A DNA stretch of 64,000 bases from Chloroflexota bacterium (GCA_009840625.1 VXNJ01000018.1:1-64000), one strand, 5' to 3'; shown: positions 18,748 through 28,506, counted from the stretch's first letter. Notes: a model not told the origin generated them from the sequence alone. Numbers and translations: made by a program.

Positions 18748-20520
18748 CTAGAACGCCCCCCGCCGACGGCTGAACCAGGCCCATTCGCCAATCAGGGCCG
18801 CCACCGCCAGGGTGGCCAACAGCGGCCACAACTCGAACACCCGGCTGGCGGTGCCGCCGCCCAGCGGTTCGGGTATGGCGCCCGGTGCGACCGCCGGACC
18901 GACAGCCTGTACCCAGACCGCGGTTTGCAGGATGGTGCTTCCTTCGGCCGCCTGGCGAATCCAGTGCAGACCAGTCCGCTGCGGGCGCCAGGCGACCCCC
19001 CGGCCGGCCAACTGGGGATCGACCGAGTCAGGGGCAAGGGGCTCGGCGCGCGACAGGTCGGTTGCAAGGACTACCTGTCCCTCCGGATCGAGGATCGACA
19101 GCGCGTCGGCGCGCGGGTGCGGCCGCAGCAGGGCCGCCACGCCGGCGCGGGCGGGAAGTGAACCGGGCAGCGGGTTCATGGGGTCGACCAGGGCCAGCAG
19201 GTCGCGCACGAACAGCGGGAACGCCGCCTGCCCGGAGAGCCCGGCTGCCGGGTTCAGCGCCAGGACCGCCATTTCGCGACCGGCCATGCGGGCCTGCCAG
19301 AGCCAGCTCCCCGAGCCCGAGGCGGCATGGCTGCGCGCCGCCGCCGGGGCGAGTAGGGCGCGGACCGCGCCCGGGGCCAGCGCCGTGGCCGGCACCCCGG
19401 AAAGCAGCGAGCCGGTCGGGTCCGCCAGGGCCAGGTCGAAAGTAGCTTCGGCGCGTTCCAGGATGCCCGTTCCGGCCGGTGGGTCGACCAGGACTATCCC
19501 GACGGCCGGCAACTGCTCGGGCACTTCGCCAACATATACGGCAATGTCGTATTCGTCCTCCGGGCCGGAGGCCACCTGGTGTCCGGCGGCCCGCGCCGCC
19601 CGCTCGTAGGCGACCGGGTCGGGGCCAACAACCAGGACTTTTCCGCGGGTCTGGTCGGCGGGACCGATGGCCGCGCTGACGTGGTCACCGCTGTCTGGAC
19701 CGCCAAGCCACAGCCGGATTTGAGCGTCGGCCGGCAGGTCTTCCAGCAAGCCGTCCAACCGGCCGCTCGGCGGCATTCGACCCGACCGCACGATCCTGGC
19801 GCGTTCGCCCGGGCCGTCCGCGGACCCGTCGGGCCCGGTTTCGGCCAGCAGTTCGAATTCGGAACCCGGACGCCCGTAGAGGTGGTAGAGCAATGACTCG
19901 CCCGGCCGGCCCCCGACCGAAAGCAGCGGTCCCAACCGAAAGCCGTCCGGAACCGCCGGAGCGAGCACGCTCCAGCGTGGACCGGCGGAAATCTCCCCGG
20001 TGCCGGCCGCCAGCAGCAATCCGCGGGCGTCGTCCTGGCCTGCCATAAGCCCGGAGGCCAGATCAAGCGCCGCGCTCAAGTCCCCGCCACCGTGACTGCC
20101 CGGGACCCTGGCCAGGGAGATCAACACCGCCTCAGGATCGCCGTCCACCAGCGCGAGGCGGGGGTGTGGCTGGGCCAGTACCAGCGCGTGCCGGCGATGC
20201 TCCAGGCCCTCCAGCGCCGCCGCCAGCGGCGCCGGGTCAAGCCCCGGCTGGGCGACGGTCACGACGATTCCACCGCCCCCTCCCGGCAGGCGCACGCTGG
20301 GACTGGCCAGCGCCAGCGCCAGCAGGGCCAGGGCCAGTAGTTGCAGCAGCAGCGCCAGGTGCCGCCGCAGCCAGTCGCGCAGGCGCCGGCGACCCTGTCG
20401 CGGCGGTCGCCGCCAGGGGTGCAGCGAAGGTACTTCGATCAGCGGCAGCGGCGGCCGCAGGCGGTGCAACAGGTACAGGACCAGGCCCAGCGCCAGCCAC
20501 CCCAGCGCTCCGGCGGCCAA
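18748..20520 (-). CDS. BatA-like membrane protein of the MoxR operon
   Basis: About 590 residues. The N-terminus has two hydrophobic helices separated by a basic loop (PWRRPPRQGRRRLRDWLRRH), as in the BatA N-terminal domain, followed by a large extracytoplasmic region and a C-terminal membrane helix ending in WAWFSRRRGAF. No complete VWA MIDAS motif is visible in it, although the fold may be degenerate (GGIVVTVAQPG in place of the metal-binding DxSxS). It starts with TTG five bases after the DUF58 stop. Function is inferred only from its place between DUF58 and the VWA gene. Confidence 0.7.
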   Translation of the reverse strand: MAAGALGWLALGLVLYLLHRLRPPLPLIEVPSLHPWRRPPRQGRRRLRDWLRRHLALLLQLLALALLALALASPSVRLPGGGGGIVVTVAQPGLDPAPLAAALEGLEHRRHALVLAQPHPRLALVDGDPEAVLISLARVPGSHGGGDLSAALDLASGLMAGQDDARGLLLAAGTGEISAGPRWSVLAPAVPDGFRLGPLLSVGGRPGESLLYHLYGRPGSEFELLAETGPDGSADGPGERARIVRSGRMPPSGRLDGLLEDLPADAQIRLWLGGPDSGDHVSAAIGPADQTRGKVLVVGPDPVAYERAARAAGHQVASGPEDEYDIAVYVGEVPEQLPAVGIVLVDPPAGTGILERAEATFDLALADPTGSLLSGVPATALAPGAVRALLAPAAARSHAASGSGSWLWQARMAGREMAVLALNPAAGLSGQAAFPLFVRDLLALVDPMNPLPGSLPARAGVAALLRPHPRADALSILDPEGQVVLATDLSRAEPLAPDSVDPQLAGRGVAWRPQRTGLHWIRQAAEGSTILQTAVWVQAVGPAVAPGAIPEPLGGGTASRVFELWPLLATLAVAALIGEWAWFSRRRGAF

Positions 20521-20525
20521 AAGGG

Positions 20526-21404
20526 TCAGCGCAACAGCCCCCGCCGCCGCAGCGGACCCAGCACCGCCTCGCCCGCCTCCTGTTCGCTGGAAAGCCGCAG
20601 GTAGCCGATGCTGGCCCGGAGGCAGTAGCGCTCGAGGTGGGTGAACCAGGCCGAGCGGTTGGAGCGGTAGGCGGTGATCGGGTCGACCGATCCGTCCAGG
20701 GTCAGTTCGGCGCCGGTCTCGGCGTCGACCAGGACGGCGGCGGACGGAATGTCAGGGTCGCGGTCGAAACGGCTCTGGACGTGCAGGACCCAGGTCTCGT
20801 GGCCGGCGGCGGCGAGGCTGGCCAGGGCGCGCTCGGCGCCGTCGTCGAGCAGATCGGAAATCAGCAGGCAGACTCCGTGCGGGCCGCCGTAGTCGAGCAG
20901 GTGGCGGACCGCCATGGCCAGGTCGGTGGTCCCGTACGCACGCGGTTCGGCCAGTTGCCGGGTCAGCTGACGGAACTGGCGGCGGCTGGTCAGCTGCACC
21001 GGCGCGGTAGCCGATCCTTCGCGCAGGACGCTGAGCCGGACCTCGTCGCCGCCGGTCAGGGCCACGTAGCCGACGGCCGCCGCCAGCCCGGCCGCGAAGC
21101 CGAGCTTGCCGTCCATCGAACTGCTGCCGTCGAGCAGCAGCCACACCACCAGGGCCTCCTCGGCCTCGCGGAGCTTTACCTGCAGCTGGTTCAACCGGGC
21201 GTAGATGTTCCAGTCCAGGTGCCGCCAGTCGTCGCCAGGGGTGTATTCGCGGTAGCCGGAGTATTCGATTGAGGACCCCATCAGTCGCGAGGCGCGACTG
21301 CCCTGACGCGTGTTGTCGTGCCGTCGCCGGCTTACTAGATTGAGGCGTTCGAGCTGGACCAGCAGGGCCGGCGGCAGGGAGCGCTCGGGATCGAACGGGG
21401 CCAT
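20526..21404 (-). CDS. DUF58 domain protein
   Basis: About 292 residues, without membrane segments. The DUF58 signature is clear: GSSIEYSGYREYTPGDDWRH continuing to LDWNIYARLNQL. A VWA-like core follows, with LLLDGSSSMDG and later LLISDLLDDGAE. I placed the start at the ATG at 21404 (MAPFDPERSL); the frame stays open upstream to 22208 but that part only shadows moxR. DUF58 proteins are nearly always encoded next to MoxR ATPases, as here, and are thought to be cytoplasmic partners. Confidence 0.88.
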   Translation of the reverse strand: MAPFDPERSLPPALLVQLERLNLVSRRRHDNTRQGSRASRLMGSSIEYSGYREYTPGDDWRHLDWNIYARLNQLQVKLREAEEALVVWLLLDGSSSMDGKLGFAAGLAAAVGYVALTGGDEVRLSVLREGSATAPVQLTSRRQFRQLTRQLAEPRAYGTTDLAMAVRHLLDYGGPHGVCLLISDLLDDGAERALASLAAAGHETWVLHVQSRFDRDPDIPSAAVLVDAETGAELTLDGSVDPITAYRSNRSAWFTHLERYCLRASIGYLRLSSEQEAGEAVLGPLRRRGLLR

Positions 21405-21418
21405 TTGGCGACGGCGGT

Positions 21419-22381
21419 TCAGCCGGGACGTGTCGCCATGGCGATCTCTTCCAGGACCTGGTCGGCATCCAGTTCCTCGGCCTCGGCCTCGAAACCCAGG
21501 ACCAGCCGGTGACGGAGCGCCGGTTGCACCTGGGCGCGAATGTCGTCCAGCGAGACCTGGGCGCGGCCGGCCCGCAGAGCGGCTACCTTGGCGCCCAGCA
21601 CCAGCGCCTGGGCCCCACGCGGGGACGCCCCGTAGCGGACGAATCGGTTGGTCACCGCGGGGGCGTCTCTGCCGGGGTGGGTGGCGTTTACAAGTTCGAC
21701 CGCGTACCCGGCCACGTGCGGGGCCAGAACTACGTCGCGCACGGTGGCCTGGGCGGCGACCAATTCGTCGCGGCCGGCGACCGGGGCGGGCGTGGTCTGG
21801 ACGCTCGTGGTCGTGCGGGCCAGGATTTCGACGACCTGTCCGGGGCTGGGCATCGGGACCAGGATCTTGAAAAGGAATCGGTCGAGCTGGGCTTCCGGCA
21901 GGGGGTAGGTGCCTTCCATTTCGATCGGGTTCTGGGTGGCGAGTACGAAGAAGCACTCCGGCAGCCGGTGGGTCTGCGAACCGACCGTGACCGAGCCCTC
22001 GGCCATCGCCTCCAGCAGCGCCGACTGGGTCCGCGGGGTGGCGCGGTTCACTTCGTCGGCGAGAACGACCTCGGCGAACAGCGGTCCGGGTTCGAAATTG
22101 AAGTGATGCTGGCCCCCGGTGTCCTGGCGGACGAAGGTCGTTCCGGTTATGTCGGCCGGCATCAGGTCGGGGGTGAACTGCACCCGGGAGAATTCCATCC
22201 CCAGGCATGCCGCCAACGTCCGCACCAGCAGGGTCTTGCCAAGTCCGGGCGCCCCTTCGAGCAGGCAGTGCCCGTCGGCCAGCAGCGTCGTGAGCACCTG
22301 GCCGACGACCTGGTCCTGCCCCACCAGGACGCGACCGATCTGATCGCGCAGGCGTTGCTCGAGATCCAGGACATCGGCCAT
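21419..22381 (-). CDS. MoxR family AAA ATPase
   Basis: AAA+ ATPase with Walker A GAPGLGKT, Walker B-type ADEVNRA, and the MoxR signature QNPIEMEGTYPLPEAQLDRF. MoxR proteins remodel or assemble partner complexes with VWA proteins. I prefer the ATG at 22381, which has GAGG five bases upstream; the in-frame ATG at 22408 would overlap the previous gene by eight bases and add nine residues. The order here is DUF4175-like, moxR, DUF58, BatA-like, VWA. Confidence 0.93.
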   Translation of the reverse strand: MADVLDLEQRLRDQIGRVLVGQDQVVGQVLTTLLADGHCLLEGAPGLGKTLLVRTLAACLGMEFSRVQFTPDLMPADITGTTFVRQDTGGQHHFNFEPGPLFAEVVLADEVNRATPRTQSALLEAMAEGSVTVGSQTHRLPECFFVLATQNPIEMEGTYPLPEAQLDRFLFKILVPMPSPGQVVEILARTTTSVQTTPAPVAGRDELVAAQATVRDVVLAPHVAGYAVELVNATHPGRDAPAVTNRFVRYGASPRGAQALVLGAKVAALRAGRAQVSLDDIRAQVQPALRHRLVLGFEAEAEELDADQVLEEIAMATRPG

Positions 22382-22400
22382 GCGGGCCTCGTCGGCGTGG

Positions 22401-23768
22401 CTACTCATCGTCGGCCGCAAAGATGTAGGAACGCAGCAGTTGGTCGTCCTCGATTCCCGCGGGCGAACGGGTCGCCGGGGCGGTACGGGTGAATCCGAGC
22501 AATCCGGCCGAGGGGTTGCGGCCGGGCTCGGTTTCAATGCCCAGTTCTAGCGGTCGCGGCTGCAGCGAGGCCGGATCGGACTCTGGATTGAGCGGGACAA
22601 GCTCGACCGTTCCGTCCGTGCGGATGCGCTCGACCGAGCCCTCGCCGGACCCGTTGTCGCCGCCGCCGCTGGGCGGGCCCGGGTTTTCGGAGGTCGCCGG
22701 CTGCAGCGCCGAGGCCCCGCCGCCCAGCTGCTCCTCAAGTTCTTCCATGCGCTCGCGCAGTTCGGACTGGCTGGCCAGTTGCGCCTGCGTACTTTGCAGC
22801 GCTTCGCCGAGTTCGCCCAGAGCGTTGGCGGCCGAGGCCAGCCGGTGTTCGGACAGGGCGTCGCGGGCGTCTTCCAACGGACCGGCCAGGAGCGGATCGG
22901 CGGCCGATTCGGCGAGCGCCTTTTCCAGGGTTGACTGCAGGTTTGCCCGCTCCAGGGCGGTCAAATCGCTCAGGCGTTCGCCGAGCTGGCTGAGTTCGGC
23001 GGCCGCACCGGCGGCGTCGCCGGAGGCCATGGCCCGGCCGGCGTCGCGGGTTGTCGGATCCTCGGCGAATGTCCGGGCCAGTTCCTCCAGCCCGGCCGCG
23101 CGGGATTCCGCGGCGGGATCCAGCGCGCCGGCAAGCTCGGCCCGCGCCGCTTCCATGGCTTCGGTCTGGCGAGCGGCCTGAGCAGAATCGGTGGCAAGGG
23201 CCGGGACGGTTGCGGGGGTGGCAGCTCTGTCCCGCTCAATAACGAGTGCGGCCGACATTCCCACCAGGACCAGCGCCAACCCCATTGCGGCCACGCCGCC
23301 GCGGTCGAACCTCCCGCCGCCCACCGAACGCGGCGCGATCCCCGCCGCGCGTTCGGCGGCCCGGCGATGGAGTTCGGCGACCATGCCCGGTTCGGACCGG
23401 TCGACGGTCAGCGCGCTGGCCAGGAGATCGTCGAGCGCGTTGGCCCGGTCCAGGCGATGCGCCACCGCGACCGCGTCGGGGGCCGAGAAGGCCGGCGCCA
23501 GATTCCAGGCCGCCCATCCCGCGCCCAGCGCCAGCATCAGAACCGCCAGCGCCTCAAGTTGCAATTGCCACGTGGGCAGGGCCAGCGCCGTCGCGGCCAT
23601 CGGGACCGCCGTCGCCCGTGGAAGGTTGGCCGCCACCTCCAGGCGCCGCAGTCTTGCCGCGGCCGATCCGAGCAGTCCCCGCAGGGCGGGCGCGGCGTCG
23701 CCGGCCGGGGGCACGGCCCGGAATCGGCCGCGGGGCCGCCGACCGGACAGGGGCCGGAGCAAATTCAT
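22401..23768 (-). CDS. Membrane protein with coiled coil, DUF4175-like
   Basis: About 455 residues. Two membrane segments lie in the N-terminal part (PTWQLQLEALAVLMLALGAG and GVAAMGLALVLVGMSAAL). Between them, HRLDRANALDDLLASAL resembles the start of DUF4175 proteins. The rest is an Ala/Glu-rich helical region that probably forms a coiled coil, then a Gly/Ser-rich low-complexity stretch. The ATG at 23768 is the first gene of the moxR operon and follows a terminator. The name is tentative and the function unknown. Confidence 0.65.
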   Translation of the reverse strand: MNLLRPLSGRRPRGRFRAVPPAGDAAPALRGLLGSAAARLRRLEVAANLPRATAVPMAATALALPTWQLQLEALAVLMLALGAGWAAWNLAPAFSAPDAVAVAHRLDRANALDDLLASALTVDRSEPGMVAELHRRAAERAAGIAPRSVGGGRFDRGGVAAMGLALVLVGMSAALVIERDRAATPATVPALATDSAQAARQTEAMEAARAELAGALDPAAESRAAGLEELARTFAEDPTTRDAGRAMASGDAAGAAAELSQLGERLSDLTALERANLQSTLEKALAESAADPLLAGPLEDARDALSEHRLASAANALGELGEALQSTQAQLASQSELRERMEELEEQLGGGASALQPATSENPGPPSGGGDNGSGEGSVERIRTDGTVELVPLNPESDPASLQPRPLELGIETEPGRNPSAGLLGFTRTAPATRSPAGIEDDQLLRSYIFAADDE

Positions 23769-23783
23769 GCCCGACCCGCCGCC

Positions 23784-23810
23784 GAAAAAGGCCGGGCGTT
23801 TTTTCCGGCT
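23784..23810 (-). terminator. Intrinsic terminator after the sulfatase gene
   Basis: On the minus strand, four bases after the sulfatase stop, GCCGG and CCGGC pair around a nine-base loop and are followed by CTTTTTC. This is a plausible rho-independent terminator that separates the sulfatase gene from the moxR operon. Confidence 0.6.
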
Positions 23811-23814
23811 GGCC

Positions 23815-25164
23815 TCACGCCATCGGGTCGTCGGCGGTCGCCCGTGCATGGGCGAGCCGCTGCTTTAGGTCGGCGAGCAGGGTAGCCTGGTCGGCGCACT
23901 CGGCCAGGTCGCGAAGCTCGTGCGGATCATCTACGACGTTGAAGAGTTGCCAGCGTTCGAACCCCCGATAGGCGATCCGGATCAGTTTGTGGTCGCCGCG
24001 CCTGATCATGCGCTGGTGCGGGGTGTCCGGATCGCTGCTGCGGGCCAGCTGCATGTTGCCGTAGATCTCCTCGTGGACGACCGCCCGGTGGTCATCGAAT
24101 GCCGGTCGCAGGCTCTTGAAATCACCGCCCGGCGCTTCCGCGCCGGCCATTTCCAGGAGCGTGGGATTGAGGTCGTGCTGGTAGCAGAGCGAATCGCAGC
24201 GCCGTCCGCGGCCGATCCCCGGTCCGCGCGCGATCAAGGGGATGCGGGCGCTGTGGTCGTAGAGGTTCTGCTTGCCGAGCAGCCCGTGCTGTCCGACGGA
24301 AAGCCCGTGATCGGCGGTGTAGACGACGATCGTCTCCTCGGTCAGGGATTCGCGGTCGATGGCGTCCAGGATCCTGCCGACGCATTCGTCCAGGTGCGAA
24401 ATCATGCCGTAGTACTCGGCAATGTGTCGCCTCACTTCCCAGTCGCGCCGCGGGTGGTCGGCCAGGACCTCGTCGCGGATGTCGAGCATGCCAGTTTCGA
24501 ACGGGTGTTCTCTCATGTAATTGGCTGGCAGTTCTATCTCGTCGGGCGGATATTGCTCGCGCCAGTGGTCGGGTGGGGTGCGCGGATCGTGGGGGGCGGT
24601 GAAGGCCACGTACAGGAAAAAGGGCCGCTCGCGGTCGCGCCGCTCGATGAAATCGACTGCCGAATCGGCCCAGATCTCCGAGGAAAAACCGTCGGCCTCG
24701 TAACCGTCCTCGGGGGGAAACGCGCCGCTGGGATCGAAATCGTGCACCGGAACCGCATCGTGGTCCGACATCCCGCCGAACATGATGCGGGCTCCTCCGG
24801 CGAAACCGCGCGCGAACGCCTCGCGGCCGTTGTGCCATTTGCCGATTCCGTGAGTCTGATAACCGGCCCGACCCAGCAGCTCGGGCAACAGCGGCAAATC
24901 GTCCCGGATCGGGTAGTAGGAAGGGTCGGTCTGGCCCGGCGCAAAGACATGGAACAGGCCGGCGCCGGTCATCAGCATGGCCCGCGATGGCATGCAAACC
25001 GCCCCGCTGGTTGAGCCCTGCAGGTAGGCCTGGGTGAACTGGGTGCCGTCTGCCGCCAGTCGGTCCATGTTCGGGGTCCGGACCTGGGAGTGGCCGATCC
25101 CGCTCAGGCAATCGTGACGATGGTCATCGGCGATCAGCACGACGATGTTGGGTTGGCTCGGCAA
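23815..25164 (-). CDS. Type I sulfatase
   Basis: Formylglycine-dependent sulfatase of 449 residues that hydrolyses sulfate esters. The modification site is C57 in CMPSR. Metal ligands are suggested by IADDHRHD at the N-terminus and YTADHGLSVGQHG later. LGKQNLYDHSARIPLI is also typical of the family. I see no signal peptide, so it may act in the cytoplasm on imported fragments or use another route. The TTG start has GGAG eight bases upstream. No formylglycine-generating enzyme is in the window. The substrate is unknown; with the YdjC and xylanase genes it fits polysaccharide use. Confidence 0.9.
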   Translation of the reverse strand: MPSQPNIVVLIADDHRHDCLSGIGHSQVRTPNMDRLAADGTQFTQAYLQGSTSGAVCMPSRAMLMTGAGLFHVFAPGQTDPSYYPIRDDLPLLPELLGRAGYQTHGIGKWHNGREAFARGFAGGARIMFGGMSDHDAVPVHDFDPSGAFPPEDGYEADGFSSEIWADSAVDFIERRDRERPFFLYVAFTAPHDPRTPPDHWREQYPPDEIELPANYMREHPFETGMLDIRDEVLADHPRRDWEVRRHIAEYYGMISHLDECVGRILDAIDRESLTEETIVVYTADHGLSVGQHGLLGKQNLYDHSARIPLIARGPGIGRGRRCDSLCYQHDLNPTLLEMAGAEAPGGDFKSLRPAFDDHRAVVHEEIYGNMQLARSSDPDTPHQRMIRRGDHKLIRIAYRGFERWQLFNVVDDPHELRDLAECADQATLLADLKQRLAHARATADDPMA

Positions 25165-25231
25165 CGGGCGCGCTCCGCTCCGTATTTGGCTTCCCTCTAG
25201 TTTGGCGGCTGCGGCTTCCCCGCCGCCGGTC

Positions 25232-26950
25232 TCAACCGGCCGGTTCGAAGGTGCGCATCAGCTCGCCGGCGCGGGATTTGATCTGGGCCGCGGCCTCGGC
25301 AGCCTCGGCGCCGCCGGCCATCGCCGCCAATTCGGCCATCTGGGCGTCCCGGTCCAGCGCTTCGACCGCGATCTGGCTGCGCCCGTCGCGTTCTTCTTTG
25401 GCCACGAAAAAGTGCCGCTGGGCAAAAGCCGGGATCTGCGGCAGGTGGGTCACGCACACGGTCTGGCCGCGGTTGCCAAGTTTCCAGAGCTGGTGTCCCA
25501 CCGCCAGACCGCGGCGACCGCCGATGCCGGCGTCGATTTCGTCGAATATGATCACCGCCGGGGCATTGACCTGCAGCAAAGCGCAACGCAGCGCGAGCAT
25601 GATGCGGGAGATCTCCCCGCCCGAGGCAACCTGCGCCAGCGGAGCCAGCGGTTCGCCGGGGTTGGCGGCCAGATCGAAGCGGACCCCGTCGGCGCCCTGC
25701 GGACCCATCCCGCCGACTTCCCGACACGCGAAGGCGCCGGCCGTTTCGGGCAGCGCTTCGACGGCAACCGCGAACCTGGCCCCAGCCATTCCCAAGGCGG
25801 AGAGGTTCTCCAGCACCGCCGCCTCCAGCCGGTTCCCGGCACGGCGCCGGGTGGCCCGCAACTCGGCGGCCAACTCGCCCATCCGCTTGCCGATCGCCGC
25901 AACCTGCGATTCGATCTCGGCGATCCGGCTGTCGGCCGCCTGCAACTGCTCAAGGCGGGCCGCGGCGCGGGAGGCGAATTCGGCGATATCGGCGGCGGAT
26001 TTTCCGTATTTGCGCTTGAGGTCGTCGATCTGGCGCATCCGCGCCGCCAGCTGTTCGGCCCGGCCCGGGTCGGAGTCGAGCGATTCAAGTCGGGCGCGAA
26101 GATCGGCGGCGGCCTGGTCGGCGATTTCCTGGGCCACCCGGAGCTGTTCCAGGGAATCGGCCGAGTCGGGGTCCAGGGTTTGCGCGCGCGCAAGGCCCGC
26201 CAGCGCGCTGCCCAATCGATTCGAGGCTCCGTCCGATCCCGCCAGCGCGCCGAGTGCCCCGTCGATCAGCGCGGTCAGCTCGGCCAGGTTGCTGCTGCGG
26301 CGCAGCTCGGCGAGCAGTTGCCGCTCCTCGTCCGGTTCCACCCGCGCGTCGTCGATCTCGCCAATCTGGTAGGAGAGCATGTCAACCTCGCGGGCCCGGG
26401 CGGCGGCGTCGGCCCCCAGGCGCTCGCGTTCGGCTTCGAGGGATGCGAGGCGGTCGTATTCGCTCCGGTAGCGGTTCCGCAAATCGATGCATCCGGCGAA
26501 TTCGTCGAGGAACAGTAGCTGCCGGGCCGGCCGCAGCAGGTCCAGCTGCTGGTTCTGACCGTTTATCTCGACCAGCAGCCGGCCGATCGATTCAAGCGCC
26601 CGCAAGGTGACGCTGCGCGAGTTGAGCCGCACCTGTGAACGCCCGCCCGGCCAGATCTCGCGCTGGACTATCAACTGACCCGATTCATCGTCGTCGATTC
26701 CCAGCTCGGTCAGACCGGGCCAGACCGGATGGGCGGCGGGCAATTCGAACACGCCCTCGATGAATGCGGATTTCGATCCGCTGCGCACCAAGTGCGATTC
26801 GGCCCGGCCGCCGGCGAGCAGCGCGACCGCGTTGACGATGATCGACTTGCCGGCGCCGGTGTCGCCGGTGAACACGTTCAGGCCCGGACCGGGGCGGACC
26901 ACCAATTCGTTGACCAGCGCGAAGTCGCGCAGGTAGAGCCGGGTCAGCAT
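25232..26950 (-). CDS. recN: DNA repair protein RecN
   Basis: SMC-like ATPase (572 residues) in double-strand break repair. Walker A is GDTGAGKS at 29-36. Long coiled-coil arms occupy the middle, the ABC signature is VASGGEISRIML, and Walker B is IIFDEIDAGIGG. The ATG at 26950 overlaps the nadK stop (TGATG) and begins LTRLYLRDFALV, the normal RecN start. nadK-recN linkage is common in bacteria. Confidence 0.95.
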   Translation of the reverse strand: MLTRLYLRDFALVNELVVRPGPGLNVFTGDTGAGKSIIVNAVALLAGGRAESHLVRSGSKSAFIEGVFELPAAHPVWPGLTELGIDDDESGQLIVQREIWPGGRSQVRLNSRSVTLRALESIGRLLVEINGQNQQLDLLRPARQLLFLDEFAGCIDLRNRYRSEYDRLASLEAERERLGADAAARAREVDMLSYQIGEIDDARVEPDEERQLLAELRRSSNLAELTALIDGALGALAGSDGASNRLGSALAGLARAQTLDPDSADSLEQLRVAQEIADQAAADLRARLESLDSDPGRAEQLAARMRQIDDLKRKYGKSAADIAEFASRAAARLEQLQAADSRIAEIESQVAAIGKRMGELAAELRATRRRAGNRLEAAVLENLSALGMAGARFAVAVEALPETAGAFACREVGGMGPQGADGVRFDLAANPGEPLAPLAQVASGGEISRIMLALRCALLQVNAPAVIIFDEIDAGIGGRRGLAVGHQLWKLGNRGQTVCVTHLPQIPAFAQRHFFVAKEERDGRSQIAVEALDRDAQMAELAAMAGGAEAAEAAAQIKSRAGELMRTFEPAG

Positions 26951-27789
26951 CAGCTGCGCGGCGGAGGCGAGAGCTGTAGCCGGTCGGCCAGGTCGCGGTA
27001 GAAGTAGTCGGCCGGCCCAAAGCGCAGAAAGTGCACCGTGCGGGCGCTGCGCCGGCAGCTGACGACGTCGCCGTCCCGCAGCTTGTGCAGGTTGGTCCCG
27101 TCGATCGTCAGCGCCGCCTCGCTGAACCCGCTCAGCTTGATTTCGATCTTGGCCCCGGCGTCGACGACCAGCCCGTTGGCCGAATTGCGGAATGGGCAGA
27201 TCGGCGAGATCGAAATGACCTCGGCGGCGGGATGGACGATCGAACTCTGCAGCGCCAGCGAGTAGGCGGTGGTTCCGGTCGGGGTAGCCACCAGGATTCC
27301 GTCGGCCCGGTAGCCCAGGACCGCCACTCCGTCGATGTGCACCAGGACATCGACCAGGCGCGCGACCTGGCCGCGCGCGGCCACGATGTCGTTGAGCGCG
27401 CTGCCGCGATCGATGATCTGGCCGTCGCGGACCTGGGCCCAGTCCAAAAGCAGGCGGCGTTCGATCCAACCGGCGGCAAAGTCAAGATCCTGGATACGGC
27501 CGACGAAGTCATGGGCCTCGAATTCGGTCAGGAAACCCAGGCGCCCGAAATTTATGCCCATGCACGGGACCTCGACCGCCGCCGCTGCCAGACCAACGCG
27601 CAGCATCGCCCCGTCGCCGCCCAGGCTGACCAGGAGATCGGAGCGCTCCATTCGGGCAGTGCAGTCGGCGATCGACTCGACTGCCGCCGACCAGGTGTCG
27701 TGTCCGGCCGATTCCAGGCCGTCGGCGATTGCCCGCACGGCCGGCCGGTCGGCGCGGGCGCGCGGACTAAGCAGTAATCCGATTCGCAT
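26950..27789 (-). CDS. nadK: NAD kinase
   Basis: Phosphorylates NAD to NADP. The GGDG motif is at 57-60, followed by GINFGRLGFLTE, the NE/D-type loop (LNDIV), and TPTGTTAYSLA. The length of 279 residues is standard. It overlaps recN by one base and begins 20 bases after hisB. Confidence 0.95.
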   Translation of the reverse strand: MRIGLLLSPRARADRPAVRAIADGLESAGHDTWSAAVESIADCTARMERSDLLVSLGGDGAMLRVGLAAAAVEVPCMGINFGRLGFLTEFEAHDFVGRIQDLDFAAGWIERRLLLDWAQVRDGQIIDRGSALNDIVAARGQVARLVDVLVHIDGVAVLGYRADGILVATPTGTTAYSLALQSSIVHPAAEVISISPICPFRNSANGLVVDAGAKIEIKLSGFSEAALTIDGTNLHKLRDGDVVSCRRSARTVHFLRFGPADYFYRDLADRLQLSPPPRS

Positions 27790-27809
27790 CGGAGCCGTCG
27801 GTTTCCTGC

Positions 27810-28403
27810 TCAGCCGTCCAGGGTCCCCTTGGTCGAAGGGACCTGGCCGCCGCGGCGCGGATCAATGCTGACCGCCTGGCGCAGGGCGCGCGCCAGGGCC
27901 TTAAACAGCGCTTCGGCGCGATGGTGGTCGTTGTGTCCGGCCAGGATCGAAGCGTGCAAATTCAATCCGGCGTTGATGGACAGCGCATAGAGGAATTCGC
28001 GGATCAACTGCGTGTCGAGATCGCCGACCCGGGAGCCGTCGAATTCGCCTTCGTAGGCCAGGTAGCCGCGCCCGGAGAGGTCCACCACCACGCGCGCCAG
28101 GGCATCGTCGAGGGGCACCAGCGCATCGGCCATGCGGGTGATTCCGCTGCGGTCGCCGAGGGCCTGGGCGAGCGCCCGGCCCAGCACGATTCCGCAGTCT
28201 TCGATGGTGTGGTGGGCGTCAATCTCGATATCACCGCTGGCGCGCAGATCCAGATCGATCAGGCCGTGCTTGGACAGCTGGGCGAGCATGTGATCGAAAA
28301 AAGCGATGCCGCTGGAAATCTCGCCGCTCCCGGTGCCATCCAGATTGATGTGCACCGCGATGCTGGTCTCCGCGGTGGTCCGTTCAGCCTTGCCGGTTCG
28401 CAT
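27810..28403 (-). CDS. hisB: Imidazoleglycerol-phosphate dehydratase
   Basis: Sixth step of histidine synthesis. The manganese-binding motifs FFDHMLAQLSKHG, DAHHTIEDCGIVLG and AGHNDHHRAEALFKALARAL are all present. The 197-residue length is that of the monofunctional enzyme, without the phosphatase domain found in E. coli HisB. It follows hisD after a 103-bp gap in which I see no gene. Confidence 0.96.
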   Translation of the reverse strand: MRTGKAERTTAETSIAVHINLDGTGSGEISSGIAFFDHMLAQLSKHGLIDLDLRASGDIEIDAHHTIEDCGIVLGRALAQALGDRSGITRMADALVPLDDALARVVVDLSGRGYLAYEGEFDGSRVGDLDTQLIREFLYALSINAGLNLHASILAGHNDHHRAEALFKALARALRQAVSIDPRRGGQVPSTKGTLDG

Positions 28404-28506
28404 TTTGTCTCTGCGGGGGCTAGCCCGTCGTCCGGCCGCAAGGGGTGCGTCGACGGGTCGGTGTCCTCAAAGTATGGCGTTTGGCGTACGACATCGCGCG
28501 CCGCCG

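Noticed and set aside
20526-22208. A 560-residue version of the DUF58 protein
   Set aside because: The extra N-terminal part lies antiparallel-free but out of frame over moxR and has no conserved sequence; the DUF58 homology begins at the ATG at 21404.
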